From contig CP071032.1 in the NCBI GenBank assembly GCA_017134815.1, positions 2,972,001 through 3,036,000 of the forward strand: 64,000 bases of DNA, given 5' to 3'. The stretch is from Lentisphaerota bacterium. GTDB lineage: Bacteria; Verrucomicrobiota; Lentisphaeria; Victivallales; Victivallaceae. Position 1 is the stretch's first letter. Every line of letters begins with the position of its first letter. Of this stretch, positions 1-8,375 are shown piece by piece. Below the pieces are notes generated by a model. That model did not search any database. It was not told the origin of the DNA and saw only the letters and a program-made list of their open reading frames with translations. Made by a program: the position numbers and the translations under genes.

Positions 1-588
1 CAACATGCCGCGCCTAATTCGGTATTTACGCAGTTTTTGCGGAATTATAATATTGGCATTGGTTCTAAAAGCGATAATGATGAAAAAACCGACGATAATG
101 ATTGTACCGATAAACAGCGGCATGAATCTGGTCATCCATTCGGCTGGTACCGGCAGCCGGGTGTTCTGCAACTGTTTGCTGTATACGTCGCCGCCGAATG
201 CCAGCGCTGTCACTGCGGCCACGGCCGCAGTTCCATACACATGCGGCCCGGATTTGAAAAATGACATGGCAACCGCAATATACATAGTCAGAGGCACCAG
301 TATATTGGGATAAAAGAAGACACTTAAATAACCCAGTCGATTATTCTTTAACGGAAAAACCAAATCAAACAGTACTGTCAACACCAGAGCCAGGACGATG
401 AAGTATATAACGGAACGATCACTGAATACGACAGGCCTTCTTGTCAGCATGCTCAGGAAAAGACCAGACAGAACAATCAGAGTGACATGCGGCAGGTCAG
501 TAGTAATTGAGAAAAAAAACGCAGCCGGCAGCAGCAAGGCTGTAACCAGACTCAGACATTTAATGGATTTATTGGAAATTGTCGTCAT
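1..588 (-). CDS. TgpA-like membrane protein, N-terminal part (3' end beyond window)
   Basis: The minus strand reads open from an ATG at 588 to base 1 with no stop, giving 196 residues of a multi-pass membrane protein; the C-terminus lies outside the window. At least five hydrophobic stretches are visible, with a cytoplasmic-looking basic run near the window edge. Its ATG overlaps the TGA of the DUF58 gene (ATGA), so the two are translationally coupled. In MoxR-DUF58 operons the third gene is commonly a DUF3488/transglutaminase-like (TgpA) membrane protein, whose N-terminal half looks like this; the transglutaminase domain itself cannot be seen here. Membrane nature is sure; the family name is inferred from context. 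Confidence 0.6.
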   Translation of the reverse strand, partial: MTTISNKSIKCLSLVTALLLPAAFFFSITTDLPHVTLIVLSGLFLSMLTRRPVVFSDRSVIYFIVLALVLTVLFDLVFPLKNNRLGYLSVFFYPNILVPLTMYIAVAMSFFKSGPHVYGTAAVAAVTALAFGGDVYSKQLQNTRLPVPAEWMTRFMPLFIGTIIIVGFFIIIAFRTNANIIIPQKLRKYRIRRGML

Positions 589-1922
589 AACTTGCTGATC
601 CTGCCCTTTTGAACGTCCCCCGGAGAGATAATTCTGATGTCTGCTGGAGCGGAATCCTGGTTTTTATCAGATATGACTATGCATTTAATCGAAACCCCGT
701 AATTACGGAGCCGGTCTACAAGCTCCTTCCGCTCTTTATCCCAGCCCAGCAGTATGAGCATGACGCTGCCGATTCCGGAAACCTCCTCAAGCACACTGGA
801 TGAAAGCCGGTTTATCGGATGTTCATTGTTAGGTTCCAGACAGGCGAGGATATCCAGTATTTCATCAAAACAGCTTAGATGCCGTCCGGCTTTGAAGTGA
901 TATACCTCTAGACCTGCCGCGAAAATATCGACAATAAACTCTCCTCTGGTGAGATAGTCAGTCAATGCTGCGGTCAAAGACAGGGCTGACTCCAGCTCCC
1001 TCATTACATCAACTTTTTTTAATGTCAGTTTGAAGCTGTGGATTCCGGGAACAAATGTATCGACAATCAGGGCTATTCTGCTCATATATTCCTGCTGGAA
1101 CTCCTTAACAACCAGCTCTCCGGTTCTGGCGCTGCCGGGCCAGTCGATATGACGGGGATCATCGCCCTCCCGGAATTCACGGTTGCCGAAGAAATCCAGC
1201 GATTCCCCAACTTTGGATACTCGTGAGGTGCCCTCTCTCTGGTACTTCAAGCCTACCGGAAGCTCCAGCGATGTCAAGCTGGTAAAGGCCGGATAAACGA
1301 GAAGACGATCGGTTGAGTGCCGTTGCCGGCAGCTCTGCTTGAACAGCCAGATTGGAAATTTCGAATCGGCTATCGGAGAGTGTATAATATATTTTCCGCG
1401 TCTTAATGCTTCCAGTTCTGCTTCAGCAAAAACCTTTTCACCCTTCGGCAGTGCGCCGGCTGCAGCGTGAGTCAGCCAGCGAATGCCGTGGGGGGCTTTG
1501 TAATTATCAAGTTCAATATCCCACGCTGTGAGATTTCTTTTGTTTTGCAGTTCGTATTTTATTTTGAAGCGTGAATTTGCTCGAACCCTTGCTGGAACCT
1601 TTCTGGAAATATGCAGCTTGGGGCGAAACAACAACCCGGCCAGAAAATCGATAAAGAATACTGCAAATAAAAAAATTGCAAGTATTCTTACTGGTGAATC
1701 CAGGGCAATTACACTGTAAAGTATAATCAGTCCAGCTGCGGGAGTGATAAATTTTCCAGGAACGGTGAAAACCCTTGAGTATATTCCAGCTGACCAGGCC
1801 AGAAACGCGACAGTAGGTGAACGGTACTTGCCCTGTCGACGTTCAAGAGACGATATGTAATACCATTCGGGACCGTCCAGAAAACGCTCCCTGGTGTGAT
1901 TGTATGCTTTTACAAACCTCAT
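585..1922 (-). CDS. DUF58 domain protein (MoxR-associated)
   Basis: This 445-residue protein has two hydrophobic segments near residues 60-97 followed by a large soluble part. The DUF58 hallmark, REFREGDDPRHIDW followed by SARTGELVVKEF, lies at about residues 248-275, and a von Willebrand A-like segment (IALIVDTF) follows. DUF58 proteins are normally encoded beside MoxR AAA+ ATPases and are thought to act with them in assembling or activating envelope or redox enzymes. Here the gene is second in a moxR-DUF58-membrane protein operon, 62 bases after moxR and overlapping the next gene by four bases. The exact substrate is unknown. Confidence 0.9.
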   Translation of the reverse strand: MRFVKAYNHTRERFLDGPEWYYISSLERRQGKYRSPTVAFLAWSAGIYSRVFTVPGKFITPAAGLIILYSVIALDSPVRILAIFLFAVFFIDFLAGLLFRPKLHISRKVPARVRANSRFKIKYELQNKRNLTAWDIELDNYKAPHGIRWLTHAAAGALPKGEKVFAEAELEALRRGKYIIHSPIADSKFPIWLFKQSCRQRHSTDRLLVYPAFTSLTSLELPVGLKYQREGTSRVSKVGESLDFFGNREFREGDDPRHIDWPGSARTGELVVKEFQQEYMSRIALIVDTFVPGIHSFKLTLKKVDVMRELESALSLTAALTDYLTRGEFIVDIFAAGLEVYHFKAGRHLSCFDEILDILACLEPNNEHPINRLSSSVLEEVSGIGSVMLILLGWDKERKELVDRLRNYGVSIKCIVISDKNQDSAPADIRIISPGDVQKGRISKL

Positions 1923-1984
1923 TTATCTAGCTCTCCTGACTGAACTGTTATTCAGCTGCTATCTGAAGGCAGGCTTAATCAGTA

Positions 1985-2983
1985 TCAAACCGGGACTTTT
2001 GTCCGGTCAACAATTTCCGAGATAACTTCCGCTGCGGTTATGCCGGAATACCTGGCTTTATTGTCAATAACCAGACGGTGTGCCAGCACCTTTGAGGCAA
2101 GCACTTTGACGTCGTCCGGCAGCACATAATCCCTTCCGGCAAAAAAAGCGTAAGCCTGGGCGCATCTGGAGAGCAGCAGCAAGGCTCGCGGGCTGGCGCC
2201 AAGAGTAACCCTGGAATCAGTTCGTGTCGCGTGGATCAAATTCAGCATGTAATGTCCGATGCTGCGCTCAACATCAACCCCGCGTACCGCCTGCTGCAGT
2301 TCCGCCACGTCACTGCAGTGCATTACAGTAGTTATTTTTTCTATCGGGTCTGATTCTTTGCGGTCAAACATAATTTCCAGTTCAAAATCCGCGTTCGGAT
2401 ATCCCAGTTCAAGCTGCATGGCAAAACGGTCCAGCTGGGCTTCCGGAAGCGGGTAGGTACCTTGATATTCAATCGGGTTTTCCGTGGCAATCACCATGAA
2501 CGGGCTTGGCAGCTGATTAGTTTTTCCCTCGAGCGACACCTGTCTTTCGCTCATGCATTCCAGTAGAGCGGACTGGGTGCGTGGGGAGGCCCGGTTAATT
2601 TCATCAGCCACCAGGATGTTGGCGAAAACTGGACCGGGCCTGAAGAAAAACTTGCCTTCCTGAGGATTGTAGATTGAATTTCCCAGAATATCGGAAGGCA
2701 GCAGGTCAGGGGTGAATTGAATGCGGGAGAATTTGCCTTCAATTGAAGCGGCCAGTGCTTTGGCCAGTGTAGTTTTTCCGACTCCGGGGACATCCTCCAT
2801 CAAGATATTGCCGTCAGCCCCAAGAGCTGTCAGCAATAAAGTAATTACTTCGGACTTTCCCTTAATTACTGTTTCCAGGGCAGTATGCAGGTCATTCAGT
2901 TTCTTACGAAGATGGGTAAGTTTTTCTGACGGGACTCGGGTATCTTTTTCAATAACGGCAGTTTCGTTTGTATTTTGCAGCAC
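1985..2983 (-). CDS. MoxR family AAA+ ATPase
   Basis: This 332-residue AAA+ chaperone-like ATPase has Walker A GVGKTT at residues 67-72, Walker B ILVADE at 123-128 followed by INRASPRTQSALLECM, and sensor 1 ATENP at about 166-170, all typical of MoxR. MoxR ATPases are thought to drive maturation of partner proteins together with DUF58 proteins, and the DUF58 gene is directly downstream. Translation starts at GTG (2983) behind a TGAGGT Shine-Dalgarno six bases away. That Shine-Dalgarno is the 3' arm of an 11-bp perfect inverted repeat, which suggests translational control. The partner or target is not evident. Confidence 0.93.
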   Translation of the reverse strand: MLQNTNETAVIEKDTRVPSEKLTHLRKKLNDLHTALETVIKGKSEVITLLLTALGADGNILMEDVPGVGKTTLAKALAASIEGKFSRIQFTPDLLPSDILGNSIYNPQEGKFFFRPGPVFANILVADEINRASPRTQSALLECMSERQVSLEGKTNQLPSPFMVIATENPIEYQGTYPLPEAQLDRFAMQLELGYPNADFELEIMFDRKESDPIEKITTVMHCSDVAELQQAVRGVDVERSIGHYMLNLIHATRTDSRVTLGASPRALLLLSRCAQAYAFFAGRDYVLPDDVKVLASKVLAHRLVIDNKARYSGITAAEVISEIVDRTKVPV

Positions 2984-2989
2984 GGTTTT

Positions 2990-3060
2990 ACCTCAGTTCG
3001 CTGATTGTTTCCACAAAAAATATTACATCATTGTGGTGAAAAATCAAGCCGAACTGAGGT
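2990..3060 (-). promoter_or_regulatory. moxR leader hairpin containing the Shine-Dalgarno
   Basis: ACCTCAGTTCG at 2990-3000 and CGAACTGAGGT at 3050-3060 are perfect 11-base reverse complements. Inside them CCACAA (3012-3017) can pair with TTGTGG (3031-3036). On the minus-strand transcript the second arm contains the GAGGT Shine-Dalgarno of moxR, with the GTG start six bases further on. The structure could hide the ribosome site, or the DNA palindrome could be an operator. Geometry is seen directly; function is inferred. Confidence 0.55.
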
Positions 3061-3106
3061 TGAAATATTTATGAAACAAATAAAAACAGTGAGTTTTCTG
3101 CAATAA

Positions 3107-5353
3107 TCACATCAGGCCGGCCCTGAAGTTGAATTCAGAGGTGTATTTTTCGCTCCAGCTGGCATTGCTCAAGTCGTAAAAATCTACAGACCCCGGCAGC
3201 CTTGGAATAGTAAAGACCTGTTTCGGGTAGACAAAATATTCACCGGTAAAACGGTTGCAGACTACCCTGAATTTATTGTCTCTGGAATCCCGGATATCTC
3301 CTTCAACCGGCAGATCAGCCCGGGTTCCCAGAATCGGCGGGCGTCCATAGCGGTATATTTCAATCGGTACCGGCGATTTTGCGATCAGTTTTTCAATATT
3401 GGTTTTCGCCAGTTCAAGCCATGCCTGTATTTTTTCAGCACCAAGTTCCTGCAATTGCAGGACTGCCTGCGTGTTGCATACCGGTAATGGAAAAGATGAC
3501 GTGACCTTTATATCCTTGTAATCTTTCAGCACCTCAAAACCGAAGAGGCTGGTAACCCGGAACTTTCTGATGCCGCGTTCAAGAGCGTCTTCAATCATTC
3601 GGTGCAAGGAGTCAAGTTTGTCTTCAGGACAGAAACTTGGCAGGACAGCCTCTTCCGAGTGACGATTCAATTCAAAAATCGAAAAAGCTTTAACCGCTCT
3701 GCGGTTTTTGGGCAGTTCATTGGAGCGGTGCAGCATGATGGTTTCCGGTATGCTGCCGGGAACAATTTCAGCTTTTTTCAAAGCCTGATAATCTTTTCTG
3801 AAGCGTTCCATTCCGGTCAGGCCGCTGCTGAAAATATCCTGAGGCAAAATGTTAGTTTCAGCCCATTCCCAGAATTCACGTCTGATTTTTTTGAGCTCAC
3901 TGGCGGGCAAAAACCACTTGCCGCTGATATTGGCCCGGATAATACCGGCCTGCAGCCGGTCTGAACGGCTTGCGGTAAAGTCGGTCACGAGCCGTTCAGG
4001 CACCAGGAATTGTTTTTTCGGAGGCAAAAGCTCAACATCGCGCTCCCAGACCGGGCAAGCCGCATTGGTGGTTTCTACTTTTATCTTGGCGTCATTGACA
4101 TCAATCAAAAGATCAATGGAAGTTCTTTCTTCCGGTAAATTACTCAGTTTGCTGCTGAGTTCGTCATAATTTTCCCCGATCTTATAAATCAGGCCGCCGA
4201 ACGGCATATCTTTATCACAATAAATAAAACATTCCTGACCGGGTTTGGCAGTCGTTGTCAATTTACCATTGGCTTTCAGTTTGGTGACAGTCAAGGCCGG
4301 GCCTTCATCGCCAGTGACCGGCTGTACCCTGATCCTGTCGCCAAGATGCAGGCGGCGTTTTACCTTGAATGTAAAGCCGTTCCGCTCGATATCGTCAACT
4401 TTGCCGATCAGCATGCCGGCAGCGCCGAAGACATCGTGTTTTATCAGTTTTTTCATAGATTTAGCGGTATAGAAGCCCAGGGACCATTTACGCCCGAAGG
4501 TATTACTTAGAATCTTGCGCGCTTCGCCCAGGGTTTTGCGATCCAGCTCCGGCGCGTCCAGTGCCAGTCTGTAGGCGGTTACGGCGTTTTTTACGTAATC
4601 AGGTTTGCGCAGCCGGCCTTCAATCTTGAGTGAAGCTATGCCCATTTCCTTAAATGCCGGAATCAGTTCCAGTGTGGCCAGGTCCTGAGTAGAAAAGAAG
4701 AATCCGTTGCCTTTCTTCCCAAAGAAGCGACGGCGACAGGGTTGTTTGCATTTGCCGCGGTTGCCGCTCCAGCCGCCTAGCCAGGATGAAAAGAGACATT
4801 GCCCGGACAGACTGCAGCACAAAGCACCATGAATGAAAACTTCCAGCTCGGCCTTGGTTTTCTGCTGTATCAGCTTTATTTCGTCCAGTTTGACCTGACG
4901 CTCCAGGATCACTCTTTTAGCACCGAGTCTTTCAACCAGATTGATGCCTGGTGAATTATGCAGTCCCATCTGAGTTGATGCGTGTATGTCCAGGTTTGGG
5001 AAATATTCGCGCAACATACGTAAAACTCCAATATCCTGCACGATAACCGCGTCTGGACGCAGGGAGTTGAGTTCACTTAATAAAGCTGCCGCCTCAGGCA
5101 GTTCCCGCTCCTTGATCAAGGTATTCAACGTGATGTAAACTTTGCGGTTGCCGCGCCTGGCGTAAGCGATCAGACGCGACATATCATTAATGCTGAAATT
5201 TTCAGTTCTCTCGCGGGCGTTGAATTTACTGAGCCCGGCATAAACCGCATCGGCTCCACAGTCAAACGCGGTAATGCCCGCAGCCAGATTTCCGGCAGGC
5301 GCCAGCAGTTCCGGCTTCTTTTCAGTATTCTTATTCATAATCTTCCAACTCAT
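3107..5353 (-). CDS. U32 family protein, RlhA-like 23S rRNA hydroxylase candidate
   Basis: This 748-residue protein starts with the U32 signature ELLAPAGN (about residues 15-22). It carries the conserved cysteine set of the family at about residues 179, 180, 186, 202 and 206 in a segment with SGQCLFSSWLGG and SGNRGKCKQPCRR. The long C-terminal half fits the DUF3656 extension of RlhA, the E. coli enzyme that hydroxylates C2501 of 23S rRNA; older annotations say collagenase-like peptidase. In UbiU/RlhA proteins the cysteines hold an iron-sulfur cluster. It is longer than E. coli RlhA (about 650 residues). A second in-frame ATG at 5338 is an equally possible start because neither has a good Shine-Dalgarno. 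Confidence 0.85.
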   Translation of the reverse strand: MSWKIMNKNTEKKPELLAPAGNLAAGITAFDCGADAVYAGLSKFNARERTENFSINDMSRLIAYARRGNRKVYITLNTLIKERELPEAAALLSELNSLRPDAVIVQDIGVLRMLREYFPNLDIHASTQMGLHNSPGINLVERLGAKRVILERQVKLDEIKLIQQKTKAELEVFIHGALCCSLSGQCLFSSWLGGWSGNRGKCKQPCRRRFFGKKGNGFFFSTQDLATLELIPAFKEMGIASLKIEGRLRKPDYVKNAVTAYRLALDAPELDRKTLGEARKILSNTFGRKWSLGFYTAKSMKKLIKHDVFGAAGMLIGKVDDIERNGFTFKVKRRLHLGDRIRVQPVTGDEGPALTVTKLKANGKLTTTAKPGQECFIYCDKDMPFGGLIYKIGENYDELSSKLSNLPEERTSIDLLIDVNDAKIKVETTNAACPVWERDVELLPPKKQFLVPERLVTDFTASRSDRLQAGIIRANISGKWFLPASELKKIRREFWEWAETNILPQDIFSSGLTGMERFRKDYQALKKAEIVPGSIPETIMLHRSNELPKNRRAVKAFSIFELNRHSEEAVLPSFCPEDKLDSLHRMIEDALERGIRKFRVTSLFGFEVLKDYKDIKVTSSFPLPVCNTQAVLQLQELGAEKIQAWLELAKTNIEKLIAKSPVPIEIYRYGRPPILGTRADLPVEGDIRDSRDNKFRVVCNRFTGEYFVYPKQVFTIPRLPGSVDFYDLSNASWSEKYTSEFNFRAGLM

Positions 5354-5358
5354 TTATT

Positions 5359-5393
5359 ATGTTGACGCATAATATAGAACATTTTGTCAACAT
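5359..5393. promoter_or_regulatory. Inverted repeat in the divergent U32/lol promoter region
   Basis: ATGTTGAC (5359-5366) and GTCAACAT (5386-5393) are perfect 8-base arms with a 19-base centre, lying in the 129-base gap between two divergent genes and overlapping the start region of the U32 gene. This could be an operator or a leader hairpin. No known regulator motif was recognised. Confidence 0.3.
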
Positions 5394-5482
5394 TTATAAC
5401 TTTTTTGCGAATAATCATTATAAAAAAGCCCGGGGCGTATTATATTACAGCTTCAAACAATTTAGAAGTTGTGAGTATATAG

Positions 5483-6751
5483 ATGAATTTTAAGACAGAA
5501 TTGTTCCTTGCCAAGCGTTATTTACGTCCCAAGCGTAATGCGGTTTCAGTAATCACCTGCATATCCATTGTAGGTGTTGCGCTCGGGGTGGCGGTTTTGA
5601 TAGTTGTGCTGGCTGTGATGACCGGTTTTACTGATATAATGAAGGATAAGCTTCTCCAGACTCAGGCTCATTTGCATGTATACTCTGGCTGGCACAGTTT
5701 TATCCGTTATCCGGAGCGGGTTATTAAAAAAATAGAGGAATGCGGAGGAGAAGGTGCGGCGGTTGTAAACCGTCCCGCTTTGATCCAGCTTAAAAACCAG
5801 TTTGTGCCCAAGGCTGTTTTCGGCATAAATCCTGACCAGATTGTCAAGCACATGGATTTCAAGGGGGTACTGAAAAAAGGTAAGCTGGCCCTTGGCAAAA
5901 ACGAGGCTGTTATAAGTACTGATATTGCTCAGGAGCTGGACCTCAGGGTAGGGGACAAACTGCTCATACATTCTCCGCAGCGACTGTCAAATCTGGTCAA
6001 AGTAAAGCAGGGTGGCGGGGTTTCGCTGCGCAATCCGGATGAAGTGTATCTGCCTGCGGAATTCACGGTTACCGGTCTTTATTCATTTGGAAAGTATGAT
6101 TTTGATAAAAATGTAATATTCGTTGGGCTTGAAGATGCCGATGAGCTCTTCAATATACCATGGGGATCAGCTACAACAGTGTACGGCTGGGTCAAAGACC
6201 CATTCAATATTGAGCCGGTTGCCGATAAGATCTCAAAAGATTTGCCCGGCATGTATGTCCTGACCTGGAAACAGATTAACCGACAGCTGCTGGGAGTGCT
6301 TTCGGTGGAAAAGAACATGATGTTCTTTCTGTTGATTTTTATTGTACTGGTTGCCGCGTTCAGTATCACCAATACCCTGATTACGGTAGTTATTCAGAAG
6401 ACCAGGGAAATCGGTTTGCTGAAAGCCCTTGGAGCTTCATCCGGCACGGTAATGCGCATATTTATTCTGCAGGGGATGTTTGTCGGCCTGCTGGGCAGTA
6501 TCTTTGGAACGCTGCTTGGAATAGCGGTTGTATTTTACCGGAATGACTTGAATCATTTTCTGTCCAGAATTCGCGGGCAGGATCTATTTCCGAGACAGTT
6601 CTATTACTTTAATGAGCTGCCCGGGCATATTGTCGCCAGTGACGTTGCTGTTATTGTTATTGTGGCAATAATACTTTGTACTCTCGGTGGGCTTATTCCA
6701 GCCTGGAGAGCGGCTAAACTCGATCCCGCAAAAGCGCTAAGAAATGAGTAG
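5483..6751 (+). CDS. lolC: Lipoprotein-releasing ABC transporter permease (LolC/E type)
   Basis: This 422-residue inner-membrane permease has one N-terminal membrane helix (about residues 20-45), a periplasmic MacB-like domain of roughly 220 residues and three C-terminal helices (about 270-300, 315-345, 385-405), as in LolC, LolE and FtsX-like proteins. The conserved KTREIGLLKALGAS loop before the last helices is present. With the ATPase just downstream it should extract lipoproteins from the inner membrane for delivery to the outer membrane. Only one permease gene is present, so it probably works as a homodimer instead of the LolC/LolE pair of E. coli. The gene lies six bases before lolD. 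A MacB-type exporter is the alternative. Confidence 0.87.
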   Translation: MNFKTELFLAKRYLRPKRNAVSVITCISIVGVALGVAVLIVVLAVMTGFTDIMKDKLLQTQAHLHVYSGWHSFIRYPERVIKKIEECGGEGAAVVNRPALIQLKNQFVPKAVFGINPDQIVKHMDFKGVLKKGKLALGKNEAVISTDIAQELDLRVGDKLLIHSPQRLSNLVKVKQGGGVSLRNPDEVYLPAEFTVTGLYSFGKYDFDKNVIFVGLEDADELFNIPWGSATTVYGWVKDPFNIEPVADKISKDLPGMYVLTWKQINRQLLGVLSVEKNMMFFLLIFIVLVAAFSITNTLITVVIQKTREIGLLKALGASSGTVMRIFILQGMFVGLLGSIFGTLLGIAVVFYRNDLNHFLSRIRGQDLFPRQFYYFNELPGHIVASDVAVIVIVAIILCTLGGLIPAWRAAKLDPAKALRNE

Positions 6752-6757
6752 GGAATT

Positions 6758-7444
6758 ATGAACGACAAAAATATTCATGTTGAGATTAAAAACATTTTCA
6801 AGTCATATTCCATCGGCAAAAAAAAGGTCGAAGTACTGAAAGATGTTGACTGGCAGGTGGAACGTGGCAGCTGGACAGCTCTGCTCGGGGCTTCCGGCAG
6901 CGGCAAAACAACTCTGCTTACCTTGCTGGGAATGCTCGAAAAGCCTGATTCAGGACAGATATTCTGTGGAGACATTGATTACAGCAGGTTATCCTGGCGG
7001 CAACGCAACCGGTTCCGCAACGCAACTATCGGCTTTGTATTTCAGTCCTATCATATGCTGCCGGAACTGACTGTACTGGAAAACGTTTATTTACCGGGCA
7101 TGATCAGCACTTCAGCTTCTGTAAACTATAAAAAACGTGCCATGGAGCTGCTGGAGAAGGTTGGCTTGAAAGAGCGGATGCACCATCGACCCAATGAAAT
7201 GTCGGGCGGCGAACAGCAGCGGGCAGCCATTGCCCGGGCTCTGGTAAATGAGCCGGAGCTGCTGCTGGCCGATGAACCTACCGGTAACCTCGATTCGGTT
7301 ACCGGAAGTGGTATTCTTGAAGTGTTCAAGGACATTCACAATGAAAAGTCAGGACGCACAATCATCATGATAACCCATGACCAGAATGTCGCTTCAATGG
7401 CCGATAGAATAGCAACCTTGAAAGACGGCCGGATTGTCCACTAG
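6758..7444 (+). CDS. lolD: Lipoprotein-releasing ABC transporter ATPase
   Basis: This 228-residue ABC ATPase has Walker [10 protein letters not shown] (residues 44-52), the signature MSGGEQQR (148-155), Walker B LLLADEP followed by TGNLD (about 168-178) and the switch histidine in MITHD. This is the compact LolD/MacB-type nucleotide-binding domain. It follows the permease by six bases with an AGGGA ribosome site, so both form a two-gene operon. It powers release of outer-membrane lipoproteins. The downstream gene is convergent and only nine bases away. Confidence 0.92.
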   Translation: MNDKNIHVEIKNIFKSYSIGKKKVEVLKDVDWQVERGSWTALLGASGSGKTTLLTLLGMLEKPDSGQIFCGDIDYSRLSWRQRNRFRNATIGFVFQSYHMLPELTVLENVYLPGMISTSASVNYKKRAMELLEKVGLKERMHHRPNEMSGGEQQRAAIARALVNEPELLLADEPTGNLDSVTGSGILEVFKDIHNEKSGRTIIMITHDQNVASMADRIATLKDGRIVH

Positions 7445-7453
7445 TCTTATATA

Positions 7454-8293
7454 TTACCGGAAAATAACCTTTCCTTTGTAAGTCAGATCAATTACTGTAC
7501 GCCTGTCCCCGTTACCTATGGCCTTGTGTACGGCACTTCGCAGTACGGCCAGCATGTATTTGAGGTTTTTGCGCGGGAAATTGACCTTGTAAATTTTGCG
7601 TCCCTGGTAATATATGACGACAAAGAGCTTGTCGGTATCTCTGACGCTGATTGCGGCGATTCTGAAGTCGGGAAAATACTGCTTGGTAAGCATTATTAAA
7701 TCTACAGCTGGCTGAACTTCGGCCAGGTTATGTCCAGGTTTGAGCAGTCCGGTATCAGTTACACCGAGAATATTGGGCAGGTCCCTTTCAAGGTTCAGGC
7801 AGTATTTGCGCTCCATCAGCATACAGTTGGAATCAACCACCAGCGGCGACTTGCTGCTGCCGATGTATGCCCGTGGGATACGCTCTATAATGTCAACACG
7901 CAGGGTATCCGGCAGGACGCGCGATACTGCAGCGGTGTCAACGCATGGCAGCTTTTCAATAAAACGGCGCATCTTATAAAGGGGGCGGGAGAATAAGTTA
8001 TCTTTTCCTAAAGTCAAACCAAGCTTATTCGCCATCAGGCGTGACCGGTTGTTCCACCAGCCCGAGCTGCGTACTTCGACATGTTTCAGAGTGAAATGTT
8101 TATTGCCGCTGAAAAGCACAATGGCAGAGCCGTAAAGCAGCACGCCGATAATTGCAATAGTCAGGATAATTCCCAGAAGCAGCATAGTGGCACGAAAAGT
8201 TTTCTGCCGCTCTTTGTCGCTCCGGGCGGTTTTAGGTTTTATCTTGGATCTGGCTTTGGTTTTTGCCTGATTACTGGTTTGAGTTTTTGGCAT
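7454..8293 (-). CDS. ftsQ: Cell division protein FtsQ-like
   Basis: This 279-residue bitopic protein has a basic cytoplasmic N-terminus (about 35 residues rich in Lys, Thr and Arg), one membrane helix (36-60), a POTRA-like segment beginning FTLKHVEVRSSG (about 67-140) with the motif LPDTLRVDIIERIPRA, and a C-terminal beta domain. This is the FtsQ/DivIB layout; FtsQ links early and late divisome proteins in the periplasm. It is not next to ftsA, ftsZ or mur genes here, which is unusual, and no strong Shine-Dalgarno precedes the ATG. The family call is solid; an independent POTRA protein is the less likely alternative. Confidence 0.82.
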   Translation of the reverse strand: MPKTQTSNQAKTKARSKIKPKTARSDKERQKTFRATMLLLGIILTIAIIGVLLYGSAIVLFSGNKHFTLKHVEVRSSGWWNNRSRLMANKLGLTLGKDNLFSRPLYKMRRFIEKLPCVDTAAVSRVLPDTLRVDIIERIPRAYIGSSKSPLVVDSNCMLMERKYCLNLERDLPNILGVTDTGLLKPGHNLAEVQPAVDLIMLTKQYFPDFRIAAISVRDTDKLFVVIYYQGRKIYKVNFPRKNLKYMLAVLRSAVHKAIGNGDRRTVIDLTYKGKVIFR

Positions 8294-8375
8294 TTTAAGT
8301 TCCGTAATGATTCATAATTTGACGCTTTAATATAGTTGCGCTGAGCAAAAATTACAGTTTTCACACAAAAATTTA

